Below, piece after piece: positions 17,762 through 26,676 of a stretch of DNA of 64,000 nt; within the stretch, counting starts at the first letter, position 1, and each line of letters opens with the position of its first letter. The position numbers and the translations under genes are program-made. The stretch is taken from the NCBI RefSeq assembly GCF_018129995.1, contig NZ_JAFCKS010000010.1, forward strand, positions 152,426 through 216,425, read 5' to 3'. The notes below the pieces were generated by a model. The model ran no database searches. It was given only the letters and a program-made list of their open reading frames with translations, and had not been told where the DNA came from. This DNA is from Bradyrhizobium sp. SZCCT0153 (GTDB lineage Bacteria > Pseudomonadota > Alphaproteobacteria > Rhizobiales > Xanthobacteraceae).

Positions 17762-18358
17762 ATGGCTTCATCTTCTTCGAGTGAAACGACCGAGCTGCGC
17801 CGGACGACGTCGCTACGCGCGCAGAATCCGGAAGTCTACTATTCCAATGACGCCATCGTCACTGCGGACGACGCGACGATCAGCGAGCTGAAACGCATCG
17901 CCGCAGGCAATCCGCGTTTGCGCAGCCGGCTATGCACGCATCCGGATCCATCGTCCGGCCTTCATGAGATGCTGATCGTGCATCATCGCGAGGCCTATGT
18001 TCGACCCCACATGCACCTGGGCAAGCCGGAGTCGTTTTATGTAATGGAAGGAACCGCGCAGGCGGTAATCTTCGAAGACGATGGCCGCATTCGCGACGTG
18101 TTCGAGATGGCGCCCTACGGACAAGGCTCCCTCTGCTACTACCGGATGCCCGAAAAGGTGTTCCATTCGCTTCTGATCACCTCGGAATGGCTGGTGTTTC
18201 ACGAAACCACCGCTGGCCCGTTCGATCCGTCTCGCACGGCCTTTCCCGACTGGGCCCCTGATGGCAGCGATGCCTCAGAGGTCCACGAATACGTGGCGAG
18301 GATCGCCATGCTTGCCGCCGGGCATCGAGCCGGGCAAGGCAAGGTTCTGCGAGCGTGA
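17762..18358 (+). CDS. WbuC-type cupin metalloprotein
   Basis: The product has 198 residues from ATG 17762; a GTG three codons upstream is an alternative. A single cupin barrel is visible: RPHMHLGKPESFYVMEGT gives the metal-binding His pair and Glu, and FHETTAGPF is the second cupin motif region. WbuC-like cupins occur in many O-antigen clusters and are thought to act on nucleotide-sugar intermediates, but the reaction is not established. It follows the LIC12192-type gene by 27 bp and overlaps the next gene by 4 bp (GTGA), so all belong to one operon. Confidence 0.82.
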   Translation: MASSSSSETTELRRTTSLRAQNPEVYYSNDAIVTADDATISELKRIAAGNPRLRSRLCTHPDPSSGLHEMLIVHHREAYVRPHMHLGKPESFYVMEGTAQAVIFEDDGRIRDVFEMAPYGQGSLCYYRMPEKVFHSLLITSEWLVFHETTAGPFDPSRTAFPDWAPDGSDASEVHEYVARIAMLAAGHRAGQGKVLRA

Positions 18359-20112
18359 GCGTCTTTGCCGGTTTCGATGATTTTCGCATGAAGACTGCCT
18401 CGAAAGCAGCAGCTCACCGTTCCTGGAGACGGCCAGGCATTGCCTATGTCTACCTGGCAATGGCACTGGCGATCGCCGCGAGCGTGCCTGCGCTGTTCGC
18501 GCGCCAGGTCTTCGGCGACGACTGGACCGTCTACTACATCTATTGGACCCAAGGCGCAGTCGGTCTTGCGCGCCTGCTATGGGAGGCAGCCCATGCCGGC
18601 TTTGCCATCCCCATGACCGTGTCTGTTGCGCTTTTGCCCGACATGCCCGATCTCGCCGCGCGGCTCGCCGGACTGGGTTGCCATATCGTGAACGGCATAT
18701 TGCTTTACGCCGTTCTCTCACGATCACCGCATACAAGGCGGATCAGGGACCTCGTCACGGCGCTGTTCCTGCTCAGCCCATTCTATGCAATTCGCCTGAC
18801 GCAAAACGCGGTCTATGACTTCTTTCTCCTGTTCTATTTGCTGTCCTACGAGTTGAGCTACTCGAAGGTCCGGGCGCTCCGATGGACGGCGCCGTTCAGC
18901 CTGCTCTTCGCATTGTCCCTCGAGACACTGATCGCCCTCGAGCCGCTCCGCATCGTGCTGGCGCGGTCCCCGACCGAACGTTGGACGCAGACGCTCGCAC
19001 GTCTTGTTCCGTTCTGGCTGGCCATCGCGGTCATGATCGTGCTGCGGCTGACAATTCTGGGAAAGAGCGGTCACTACGCCGGGCAGTATGGTTTCACGCC
19101 TGACATTGCCGTCATCAGCCAGGCACTGGCTACCCATCTGCTGGCCTTCCCGCGCGGCCTCGCCTACGCATACTCCCAAGGCTTCAAGCTTCTCGGCCGC
19201 CCCGTTTCGACCATGCTGACATTCGCAGCGATCGCCGTATTCGTCCTGTTCTCATCAGGCGCACTGCGGACGTCCTGGATGCTCAAGAGCCGCGCCTCGA
19301 CCGGAAGCCTGCTGCTTTTGCTGCTGTTGGGAGCCGCAATGGCCGTCCTCGGCGCCATTCCCTACGCGCTTGCCGGGCTCTATGGCGACATGGGACGGGG
19401 CGAATCGAGACTGCTCTTTCCATCGCAATTCGGCATGTTGATCCTGATGGCCGCCATCATGCAGATGATTCCGACACCCCGTCTTCGTACGGCGGCCGCT
19501 GGTGGCGTGATCACAATTTTCGCACTTTCGTTGGTGCACGATTCCAAATGGCTGCTGTACGACGGGCTGGTCACCGGTGACATGCAGCGGCAAGTCCGTG
19601 CAGCCTTGCTGGCGGATCCCGAGCCCAAGGTCGTGAAGCTCCTGATCTCGGACAGTTACGGCATTCCATTCCGCGCGCGGTGCCTTGCGGCAAATGACAT
19701 GAATGTCGCACAAGCGACGCTGCGTGACGAAGGTCGAGGACGATCGTTTGTCTACACCGACTTTTGCGGGGATCTTACTTCAGGGGCCGCCTCGCGCGGC
19801 CGCTGCTCGATTTCCTACCTCGAATTCTTTCCTTGCCCACAACGCCAGGAGACCTGGCGTTATCGCGCCGCGCCCGCGATTCCGCCGCTCAATGACATGA
19901 GCTTGTTCGAGATCCTGAGGGAGGTCCTCGAGGATGCTCCTTCAGCCACCGGAGGCCGTGGGGAGCTCATGCAATTGAAGGATGGCGAGCCGACGCCCCT
20001 GGCGAGAGCGGAGTATCGGCCGCCGTGCCAACGGCCTGGCGTCCGTGGGGCGGCTTGGCTCCTAGCCCTGCCGTCACCCGCATGCGATGAAGCATCTCCG
20101 GGAGTTCAGTAG
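18355..20112 (+). CDS. Polytopic membrane protein with DDW motif, putative GT-C glycosyltransferase
   Basis: The product has 585 residues from a GTG overlapping the cupin stop; an ATG at 18388 is an alternative start. About ten membrane segments lie between residues 30 and 410, followed by a soluble C-terminal domain of about 170 residues with several Cys. The first periplasmic loop carries GDDW at about 54-57, the position at which GT-C transferases hold their catalytic acidic residues. The same motif and layout are present in the 22583-24265 product. I do not recognise a named family. Transfer of a lipid-linked sugar in the periplasm is an inference from topology and context. Confidence 0.65.
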   Translation: MSVFAGFDDFRMKTASKAAAHRSWRRPGIAYVYLAMALAIAASVPALFARQVFGDDWTVYYIYWTQGAVGLARLLWEAAHAGFAIPMTVSVALLPDMPDLAARLAGLGCHIVNGILLYAVLSRSPHTRRIRDLVTALFLLSPFYAIRLTQNAVYDFFLLFYLLSYELSYSKVRALRWTAPFSLLFALSLETLIALEPLRIVLARSPTERWTQTLARLVPFWLAIAVMIVLRLTILGKSGHYAGQYGFTPDIAVISQALATHLLAFPRGLAYAYSQGFKLLGRPVSTMLTFAAIAVFVLFSSGALRTSWMLKSRASTGSLLLLLLLGAAMAVLGAIPYALAGLYGDMGRGESRLLFPSQFGMLILMAAIMQMIPTPRLRTAAAGGVITIFALSLVHDSKWLLYDGLVTGDMQRQVRAALLADPEPKVVKLLISDSYGIPFRARCLAANDMNVAQATLRDEGRGRSFVYTDFCGDLTSGAASRGRCSISYLEFFPCPQRQETWRYRAAPAIPPLNDMSLFEILREVLEDAPSATGGRGELMQLKDGEPTPLARAEYRPPCQRPGVRGAAWLLALPSPACDEASPGVQ

Positions 20113-20155
20113 AACGTCCAGATCGAACCTGGACCCGGGCCCGGCAACTTAAGAA

Positions 20156-20184
20156 TTGTGACGCAGCCTGCGGCGCTATATAGG
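20156..20184 (+). promoter_or_regulatory. Candidate sigma70-like promoter for the methyltransferase gene
   Basis: TTGTGA at 20156-20161 and TATAGG at 20179-20184 have 17-bp spacing. It lies in the 237-bp gap before the gene starting at 20350, implying a leader of roughly 155 bases. Confidence 0.3.
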
Positions 20185-20349
20185 CTTCAGCGACGCCGCG
20201 TGTGTTTTGGCGCCGATGTTCGCCCGTCATTCCGCAAAGAGCCCGAACAGTGACCGACTCTTGCCGCCTCAGCCCTTCGACCGATCCGTGGCCGGTCATT
20301 GACCTCTCGAGCGAATTCGGTCGGCGCGCGACAGCCACAGGGGCGCAGC

Positions 20350-21555
20350 ATGGCTGAGGACAAGCTTTTCAACTATTACGAACGTCAAAACATCCTGCCG
20401 ACGTTCGCGAATTTCAAGTCACCCGGCGAACTCGATGCCTATGCCCGTGCGCGCCGCGAGCTGTTTTCGGACAAGCTGGTGTTGCCGCCACGCCTGTTCC
20501 GTGACGCCGAGGTCCTCGAGTTCGGTCCGGATTCCGGCGAGAACGCCCTGGTGTTTGCCGGCTGGGGCGCAAACATGACGCTCGCCGAACCGAACCGGCA
20601 GGCCCACGCGCGGATTCAGGCCTATTTCTCGCATTTCGGGCAGACCGCCCGCCTTCGCGAGCTGGCATCGTCAGATGTCGAAGGATTTGGGAGCGATCGC
20701 CGCTTCGACGTGGTCGATGCCGAAGGCTTCATCTACACGATCCAGCCGAGCGCGACCTGGCTTCGCATTTTCCATCGCCTGCTCAATCCGGACGGATATG
20801 CCATCGTTTCGTATTACGAGCGCTACGGCGGCTTCTTCGAACTCGCGCTCAAGGCCATCCATGCGGCCGGCAAGGCCCTGTCGGAACGTCCAGCGCTGGA
20901 AACGGCGAAGCTGCTGTACGAGGCGAAATGGAACAGCATTCCGCACACCCGCAGCTTCGAATCCTGGCTGATGGACGTGCTCGAAAATCCCTTCGTCCGA
21001 CGCCGGTATTTCCTCGATGCCGTGGAATTGTGCACGTCGGCGCATGAACTGGGGTTCGACATCCATTCGGCATGGCCGTCGTACCACGACAATGTTGACG
21101 TCTACTGGCACAGGAAGGTCCTGTCCTCCGACGAAAAGCTGCGTCGCTCCGTGCGCCATCTCGAGCGGAGCCGACTGAGCTTCCTCGGCGGACGAAAGCT
21201 CTATCTAGTCGGCAAGTCCGACGCGGTGAGCACGATCACGACCTTGATCGAAGGTCTGCTCGTCGACGTCGACAGGCTGATCGACGACCCCTTCGGAGAC
21301 AGCCTTCCCCGTGTGATCTCGAGCCTCGCCGAATTGCGCGACACAGCGCGCGCGACCGAGATCTTCGCTGACGAAGCTGCCGACATCGCAGCAATCAACG
21401 CGACGCTCGACAGTTTCCATCGCATCTTCAGCGCGATCGGACAGCGCGATTTTTCCGCGGTCACGGCCCTCACCCGAACTGAAGCGGCGTTCATCAACAC
21501 CTGGGGACAGCCGACGCACTTCCTCGTCGTTCGCAAGCGTTTCGAGGAAGAGTAG
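20350..21555 (+). CDS. SAM-dependent methyltransferase-domain protein
   Basis: The product has 401 residues from ATG 20350, preceded by AGGGG at 20338-20342. The central part reads VLEFGPDSGENALVF (SAM motif I), then FDVVDAEGFIYTIQP and a loop DGYAIVSYYERYGG, typical of class I methyltransferases. The C-terminal about 180 residues are helical, with charged and hydrophobic heptads, and match nothing I know. It lacks the CxxC zinc motif of the two C-methyltransferases elsewhere in the cluster, so it may be an O- or N-methyltransferase. The Gfo/Idh/MocA gene follows after 3 bp, suggesting the two act on one intermediate. Confidence 0.75.
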   Translation: MAEDKLFNYYERQNILPTFANFKSPGELDAYARARRELFSDKLVLPPRLFRDAEVLEFGPDSGENALVFAGWGANMTLAEPNRQAHARIQAYFSHFGQTARLRELASSDVEGFGSDRRFDVVDAEGFIYTIQPSATWLRIFHRLLNPDGYAIVSYYERYGGFFELALKAIHAAGKALSERPALETAKLLYEAKWNSIPHTRSFESWLMDVLENPFVRRRYFLDAVELCTSAHELGFDIHSAWPSYHDNVDVYWHRKVLSSDEKLRRSVRHLERSRLSFLGGRKLYLVGKSDAVSTITTLIEGLLVDVDRLIDDPFGDSLPRVISSLAELRDTARATEIFADEAADIAAINATLDSFHRIFSAIGQRDFSAVTALTRTEAAFINTWGQPTHFLVVRKRFEEE

Positions 21556-21558
21556 CAA

Positions 21559-22593
21559 GTGCGTCCTGGCATTGGCATCATCGGGACCGGCATGGTCGGC
21601 CAGATGTGCCATCTTGCCAATTTCGTTGCCAATCCCGCTTGCCGCGTGGTCGCGATCGCCGATCTCCGACCGGATCTCGCTGCCGCGGCGGCGCAAAAAT
21701 TCGGCGTCACACGAGTCTACGCCACACACCGGGAACTGCTTGCCGACAACGAAATATCCGGCGTGGTCGTGGTGACGAAACGCCGGGCCACGGGCCCGAT
21801 CGTCCTGGATGCGCTGAACGCCGGACGGCACGTGCTGTCGGAGAAGCCGATGGCCTACACGACGGCCCAGGCAAGCACGCTCGTCGCGGCTGCCCGGCGG
21901 CAGAGCCTTGTCTACAGCATCGGCTACATGAAGCGCCACGACGCCGGCGTGGCGCGCGCGCTGGCCGAGCTGGCGCGCATTCGAAGCGAAGGGACGCTCG
22001 GACGCATGATCGGCGCGCGAGGCTGGTGCTTCGCCGGTAACACCGGCGGATCGCGCGAGACCTTCGTCATGACCGGCGAAACCCGGCCCGACGGGCTCGA
22101 GCTCTGGCAGGACGGTCCGGACTGGATGCCGATCGCGAGGCGGCCGGGCTACGACAACTTTCTGAACGTCTTCAGCCACATCATCAATCTGGCGCGCCAT
22201 ATGCTCGGGCCTTCGCCCGCTGTCGCCGAAAGCAGTGTCGAAGTCTCCGGCGCCGCGCGCCTCACTCTCGACTTCGACGGCGTCGGCTGCGTGCTGGAAC
22301 TTGCAAATGGATCGGAGGGCGCCTGGCGCGAAGGACTGACGATCAACTTCGAGCGCGGCGCCGTGACCATCGAACTGCCGGCTCCCTTTGCCGGGGAAGA
22401 GGCGCAGATCATCCTCGACTGCGATGGTCGTCTCACCCGGCTGCCGCGCGAAAAGAGTTGGGCCTTTCGACGTCAGGCCGATGCATTCGTCTCCGATATC
22501 ATCGAACGAAAGGCTCCCCTGGCGTCCGGCGAGGATTCGATCGTCGACATTGCACTGGCAGAGGCGGTCTGGAAGCGGCAGGTCACTGGCTAG
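21559..22593 (+). CDS. Gfo/Idh/MocA family sugar oxidoreductase
   Basis: The product has 344 residues from a GTG at 21559, with GAGGAAGAG just upstream. The N-terminal IGIIGTGMVGQMCHL is the NAD(P)-binding fold. SEKPMAYTTAQA is the EKP motif holding the catalytic Lys, and the second domain contains NVFSHIINLARHML with the usual active-site His. Such enzymes oxidise or reduce sugar hydroxyls, often on nucleotide sugars in polysaccharide loci. The gene is 3 bp behind the methyltransferase, forming a two-gene unit. Its tail overlaps the end of the convergent membrane protein gene by 11 bp. Confidence 0.88.
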   Translation: MRPGIGIIGTGMVGQMCHLANFVANPACRVVAIADLRPDLAAAAAQKFGVTRVYATHRELLADNEISGVVVVTKRRATGPIVLDALNAGRHVLSEKPMAYTTAQASTLVAAARRQSLVYSIGYMKRHDAGVARALAELARIRSEGTLGRMIGARGWCFAGNTGGSRETFVMTGETRPDGLELWQDGPDWMPIARRPGYDNFLNVFSHIINLARHMLGPSPAVAESSVEVSGAARLTLDFDGVGCVLELANGSEGAWREGLTINFERGAVTIELPAPFAGEEAQIILDCDGRLTRLPREKSWAFRRQADAFVSDIIERKAPLASGEDSIVDIALAEAVWKRQVTG

Positions 22594-24265
22594 GCTTCGC
22601 GCCTTCGATCGGCAGGATGCCGGCGATCGGCCCAACGTCGATCGTGACCTGCGCGAGTTGATCCAGGAACTGCGATACATCGCAGCGCGCAAGCAGCCGG
22701 CAGGCGTAATATCTCCGAGCCAGCACCATGTTCGGCGCGGCGGCGGGGCCAGGCTGCAATGAGATCGTCGCCTGCCGTCCCGACGGATCGAAATGGCGGA
22801 ACGCGCTTCCGGGCGCCGTGCGCGCCTCTTCCATTTCCCGGAGGATCGACGGCCTCTCCGCACGCAGCGCGAAACCGAAGAAGGGCTGATTGCCCCAAGC
22901 GAGCCGGAGGATGCCGCTGACCTCGGCGAGACCGAACGGCACGTGTCGCGACGGGAAATCGACGAAGCCGTCGTCGAGCGCGAAGACCGTCGCAGCCGGC
23001 TGGGTCCGGCTGGCGAGAGCGCGCGCCAGGGCCTCCTGCTTCAGTGTCCTCGCCTGCATGAAAATGTAGCCGTTCCACAGCATGCCGATCGACAGCATCG
23101 TTCCCAATCCGAACACGACTGCAAAGGCGAGGCCGGGACGGGTCCAACGTTCGGCCGCCCGCTTGAAGGCGAGCAGCGTCAGCGCCGACGGTAGGCCGAA
23201 CATCAGGAGATGACGGCTCTCATAGAAATGCGATGTCGCAGGCCTCAGGCCGGCGATGAGATAGGGGAGCGACAATGCCAGGAACAGAATTACGGCGAGC
23301 GCGAGCGGCAGGGCGTTCAAGCTCCGACAGCCGGTCGGCTCTGTGTCGGAGCGAAGCAGCATCAACGCGATGCCGACGAGGACCGCGGCAAGGATGAAGA
23401 GCTTTGGGCTGTCGACCGCCGCGTGAAGGGTGTTGACGACGACGTCGGTGTAGCCGGTGGCAAAAAAGACCCTCCACCCCTGCACCAATTCGCCCAGGTT
23501 CGGTAAATGGGCGTTGTAGTGCTGCGCATATACGCCGCTACGCTTGAACCAGACATTGAGCGCGCCCCAATAGACCAGAGGCAGCACGACCAGTTCGGGA
23601 TAAGCCACGGCGCAGCGCCAGGCCGCGCGCCATGTGCGGCGAACGAAGCCCTGCCCCGCGTCACAGGCCCGCCAAAAGGCAACGAAGAGACCGAACATCA
23701 GGAAGGCGTAGAGCACGATCGTCGAGTTCAATGCGAAGCTCAGCAGGAACACGAGCGCACACATCACGCGGAGCAGCAGGGATCGCAAGCCGCCGGCGCC
23801 ATAGGCGAGACTGAGCAGCCACGCGCCGACGAACGACAGCCCAAAGCTCAGGACGTAGACCGCGTTCGCCTTGCCCGCCCAGAGCTGGTAGCCGGGATAG
23901 GTCCAGACGATCAATGCAACGCCGACGGCCTCGGCGCGGTCGAGCAGATTGAGCCGCGTGGCCGTCAGCACCAGGCATGTCGCGCCGAAGAGAATTCCGG
24001 CGATCGCCATCGATACCATCGCGACAACCGGAGCGCCCGTCCAATTCGCGAAGGTGTCGTAGCTGTAGAAAATCGGATGGCCGGCACCGGACAGCAGGAA
24101 ATCGATGTCGATGACGAAATCAGGACGCGGCTTGAGCACCAGCCAGTCGTCCATGAAGAGACCGTCGTTCAGCAGCATAGGCGCGTGCGCAGCCAGCAAC
24201 ACCACGAGGAGGATTGCTATCGGGCGCAACAGCAAGGATTTGCCCGGACGGTGGAGGAAGGTCAT
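22583..24265 (-). CDS. Polytopic membrane protein with DDW motif, putative GT-C glycosyltransferase
   Basis: The product has 560 residues from ATG 24263-24265; a GTG six codons upstream is possible. About ten to twelve membrane segments occupy residues 12-400, and a soluble C-terminal domain follows. FMDDW at 38-41 lies after the first membrane segment, matching the GDDW of the 18355-20112 product. The two also share overall length and a C-terminal region with sulphur-containing and aromatic residues. A periplasmic glycosyltransferase of GT-C build is the best guess. It is transcribed alone, convergent with the oxidoreductase gene and divergent from the small membrane-protein operon. Confidence 0.65.
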   Translation of the reverse strand: MTFLHRPGKSLLLRPIAILLVVLLAAHAPMLLNDGLFMDDWLVLKPRPDFVIDIDFLLSGAGHPIFYSYDTFANWTGAPVVAMVSMAIAGILFGATCLVLTATRLNLLDRAEAVGVALIVWTYPGYQLWAGKANAVYVLSFGLSFVGAWLLSLAYGAGGLRSLLLRVMCALVFLLSFALNSTIVLYAFLMFGLFVAFWRACDAGQGFVRRTWRAAWRCAVAYPELVVLPLVYWGALNVWFKRSGVYAQHYNAHLPNLGELVQGWRVFFATGYTDVVVNTLHAAVDSPKLFILAAVLVGIALMLLRSDTEPTGCRSLNALPLALAVILFLALSLPYLIAGLRPATSHFYESRHLLMFGLPSALTLLAFKRAAERWTRPGLAFAVVFGLGTMLSIGMLWNGYIFMQARTLKQEALARALASRTQPAATVFALDDGFVDFPSRHVPFGLAEVSGILRLAWGNQPFFGFALRAERPSILREMEEARTAPGSAFRHFDPSGRQATISLQPGPAAAPNMVLARRYYACRLLARCDVSQFLDQLAQVTIDVGPIAGILPIEGAKPSQ

Positions 24266-24400
24266 CGGGCGTAGATTTCGCACGCTTGCCAGAGCCCCGC
24301 AAGGGAGCGAAGCCGGCCTCCCTTGACCGGAAAAATCCGACCACCTATAGACTTTTCAGTCTGGATCGGCCTGAGAGGCAACCGGGGCGATTTTCCGCAA

Positions 24401-24901
24401 ATGAACATGCTTCCGGGTCCCACGCAGATCGCTGCGATTTGTCTCAGTGCCGCGCTTCCGCTGCTTTTGATGTGCTATGCGCGGATCATTCGCGGATCTG
24501 GCCGTCGCTTTCGGCTGGGATGCGTGAGCGTGGTCGTTCTCTTTGTCATCGCCTGCATCGCGATTCCGGGTCAACGAAATCTTGACGACGTGCTCGGCGG
24601 TCTCTTCCTGCTGGCGACGGCAATCATGCTTTGCTACGTTCTGTTCAGCCTGCTGGCCTGGGGTTTCACGCTGACGCTGCTCACGTCACTGGTCCAGGCC
24701 GGGCGCCCCCTCACCTCGGAGCAATGGGCCGCGGCCTACATGCAGGGCGGCGACATCGGGACCTTCGCGCACAATCGACTGAAGCTCCTGACCGGTTCGG
24801 GACTGGTGATGACGACCGATGACAAGCTGGCGCCGACGGCCAAGGGGTTGGCGGTGACTTATCTCGTCAAGCTGGTTCGCTTGTCGACCGGCCTTGGGTG
24901 A
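24401..24901 (+). CDS. Small membrane protein with C-terminal winged-helix-like segment (paralogue 1)
   Basis: The product has 166 residues from ATG 24401. Three hydrophobic stretches lie at about 7-25, 38-54 and 67-95. The soluble end (NRLKLLTGSGLVMTTDD onward) reads like a small winged-helix module: a helix, a glycine turn, a two-strand wing, then a basic helix. The next gene encodes a protein with the same plan and a matching tail (see that finding). Function is unknown. The link to a glycosyltransferase 2 gene suggests a membrane partner of glycan export or of undecaprenyl-linked sugar handling. Confidence 0.65.
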   Translation: MNMLPGPTQIAAICLSAALPLLLMCYARIIRGSGRRFRLGCVSVVVLFVIACIAIPGQRNLDDVLGGLFLLATAIMLCYVLFSLLAWGFTLTLLTSLVQAGRPLTSEQWAAAYMQGGDIGTFAHNRLKLLTGSGLVMTTDDKLAPTAKGLAVTYLVKLVRLSTGLG

Positions 24902-24908
24902 ATTTTCG

Positions 24909-25415
24909 ATGTCCTTTGCTGTCGGGTTCATCGCCGCCATCGCCTTCGCCCTGCTGGCACCAGTCCTGCAATTCATGGCCCGCGCTTTCGCGTGGTCGAT
25001 TGCGCCGGTGATCCTGCTCGCAATCGGTGCAATCGTCTCACATGGTTTCGGCGTCGTACTCGGCGTTTTGATCGTCCCGCAATTCCGGTATTGGGACGCC
25101 GCCTCGATTTTCGCGTTTTGCGTCATGGGCTATGTTTTCGCCTTTGGGGCGGTGTACAAGTCGGTTTCGCTGGAGATCCTGCTGAGCCTCGTCGACCGGC
25201 CGGAGCGGACCGCCCCGCTATCCGAGGTCGTCGAACGCCAGGTTCCACATCTGTTCCAGGGACGAGCTAAGATTCTTGTCGATGGCGGGCTGGTCGAACA
25301 GGTCGACTCGCGCTTTGCCGCGACTGCGGCCGGCCGGAACATGGCAGGCCGCATCGGTCGTTTGCGCCGATTCTTCGGCATTGGAGACACGGGCCTCTAC
25401 GACTTTATCGATTAG
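24909..25415 (+). CDS. Small membrane protein with C-terminal winged-helix-like segment (paralogue 2)
   Basis: The product has 168 residues from ATG 24909. A TTG start at 24894, overlapping the previous gene, is also possible. Four hydrophobic segments lie within the first about 90 residues. The soluble tail contains GRAKILVDGGLVEQVDSRF and ends with a basic helix RIGRLRRFFGIGDTG, which lines up with the tail of the preceding gene (LLTGSGLV and LVKLVRLSTGLG). The pair look like an ancient tandem duplication. No catalytic residues are evident and I do not recognise the family. It lies 140 bp before the glycosyltransferase 2 gene. Confidence 0.65.
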   Translation: MSFAVGFIAAIAFALLAPVLQFMARAFAWSIAPVILLAIGAIVSHGFGVVLGVLIVPQFRYWDAASIFAFCVMGYVFAFGAVYKSVSLEILLSLVDRPERTAPLSEVVERQVPHLFQGRAKILVDGGLVEQVDSRFAATAAGRNMAGRIGRLRRFFGIGDTGLYDFID

Positions 25416-25555
25416 TTGCCTTGAGGACACGCCCCCGCCCAATTGTGACAGTTCCGCAGACCGGTGTGTCGGCGCGATGTTGTTCGGTCGGCGCGGATGA
25501 CTTAGAGTTGCATCCGGTTTCAACCGTACAGAGTGGCCGGAAACGGCAGTATCCG

Positions 25556-26317
25556 ATGACATCTCCCAAGGCCGCCAAAAAGCTGACCATCGTCATTCCG
25601 GCATTGAACGAGCAGGACAAGATCGCCGACACCATCGACGGCGTCTTGCCGCTGGCCCGCGAGCTGCTCGACGATTTCGAGATCTTCCTGATCGACGATG
25701 GCAGCGATGACGCGACCGGCGCGATCATGGACGACTACGCGACCAGGGATTCGCGGATCATCGTGCGGCATCACGCGGAACGGCGCGGCGTCGGCGCTGG
25801 CTTCAAATACGCGCTGTCCCATGCGAAGTTCGATGCCATCACGCTGATCCCCGGCGATCACGCCTTTCAGGACGAAGGCATCGCCAGGATGTTCAAGGCG
25901 GCGGGCGCCGCCGACATTGTGATCACCTACCGCGACAATCAATCGGACCGTTCCGTCAATCGCTCGATCCAGTCGCATTCGCTGCGGTTCATCCTCAATT
26001 GCCTGTTCGGCTTCTGGTTGTCCGACTACCACAGCATGATCATCTACCCCGTGAAATGGCTGCGCCAGATCGCGGTGGACGTCGACGGCTACGGCTACCA
26101 GATCTGCTCCCTGATCTCGCTGCTCCAGCTCGGCCTCACCCACGTCCAGGTGCCCGTGAGCCTGAATGCGGAGCTGAAGGGATCATCGCGCGCGCTGCGT
26201 CCGCACACCTATCTGCAGCTCGGCCAGACCATCCTTTCGCTGCTTCGCCGCGTGCCGATCCGCAACATTGATCTCAGCCAGGTGCCTTCGGACGCCGGGC
26301 GGACCGCTGCTCGCTGA
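25556..26317 (+). CDS. Glycosyltransferase family 2
   Basis: The product has 253 residues from ATG 25556 (MTSPKAAKKLTIVIPALNEQ); an in-frame TTG at 25421 would add 45 residues of low-quality sequence. LTIVIPALNEQ, the FLIDDGSDD motif that binds the nucleotide sugar, and GVGAGFKYAL are standard for GT2 enzymes such as polyprenyl-phosphate sugar transferases (GT-A fold). There are no strong membrane helices at the C terminus, so it is probably a cytoplasmic or peripheral enzyme acting on a lipid carrier or growing chain. It closes the polysaccharide cluster. A strong hairpin follows directly after the stop. Confidence 0.85.
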   Translation: MTSPKAAKKLTIVIPALNEQDKIADTIDGVLPLARELLDDFEIFLIDDGSDDATGAIMDDYATRDSRIIVRHHAERRGVGAGFKYALSHAKFDAITLIPGDHAFQDEGIARMFKAAGAADIVITYRDNQSDRSVNRSIQSHSLRFILNCLFGFWLSDYHSMIIYPVKWLRQIAVDVDGYGYQICSLISLLQLGLTHVQVPVSLNAELKGSSRALRPHTYLQLGQTILSLLRRVPIRNIDLSQVPSDAGRTAAR

Positions 26318-26320
26318 GCG

Positions 26321-26335
26321 GCGGTCGAAGACCGC
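26321..26335 (+). terminator. Hairpin after the glycosyltransferase gene
   Basis: GCGGTC and GACCGC pair perfectly around GAA, starting four bases after the stop codon. A second hairpin, AGGCC/GGCCT, lies at 26370-26384. Neither has a good T run. Confidence 0.45.
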
Positions 26336-26452
26336 GCGCGCGACCATCGGGTCGCGACAGGTCTGTCTCAGGCCTTGAGGGCCTATCTCCGGGATTCAAG
26401 ACGCGAGACCTTGTCCAGCCCGCCAGCAACTAATCTAACTATTTGATTTCGC

Positions 26453-26528
26453 TGGCAGGAGTGGCAGGGCTCGAACCTGCGACCCCCGGTTTTGGAGACC
26501 GGTGCTCTACCAATTGAGCTACACTCCT
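26453..26528 (-). tRNA. trnW: tRNA-Trp (CCA anticodon)
   Basis: The complementary strand reads 5'-AGGAGTG...CACTCCT-3' as a 7-bp acceptor stem. It has a D arm GCTC/GAGC, an anticodon stem CCGGT/ACCGG with loop CTCCAAA (anticodon CCA), a 5-base variable loop and a T arm GCAGG/CCTGC with loop TTCGAGC. The discriminator G and an encoded CCA end (26453-26455) give 76 bases. It is transcribed leftward, toward the polysaccharide cluster. In many bacteria secE follows this tRNA; here it does not. Confidence 0.95.
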
Positions 26529-26676
26529 ACGAACCTGCGTTGCCGCGGCTCAGGGCCGCTTTCAAGCACAGGGGGCGACCGGATTGCAAGGGAGAAGCGC
26601 ACCGGCGCCGCTTGTTCACACCGCGACTTCTGGGCGAAGGTTGGTCTCCAACGACAAGAACAACCCGGGAGCCCCC

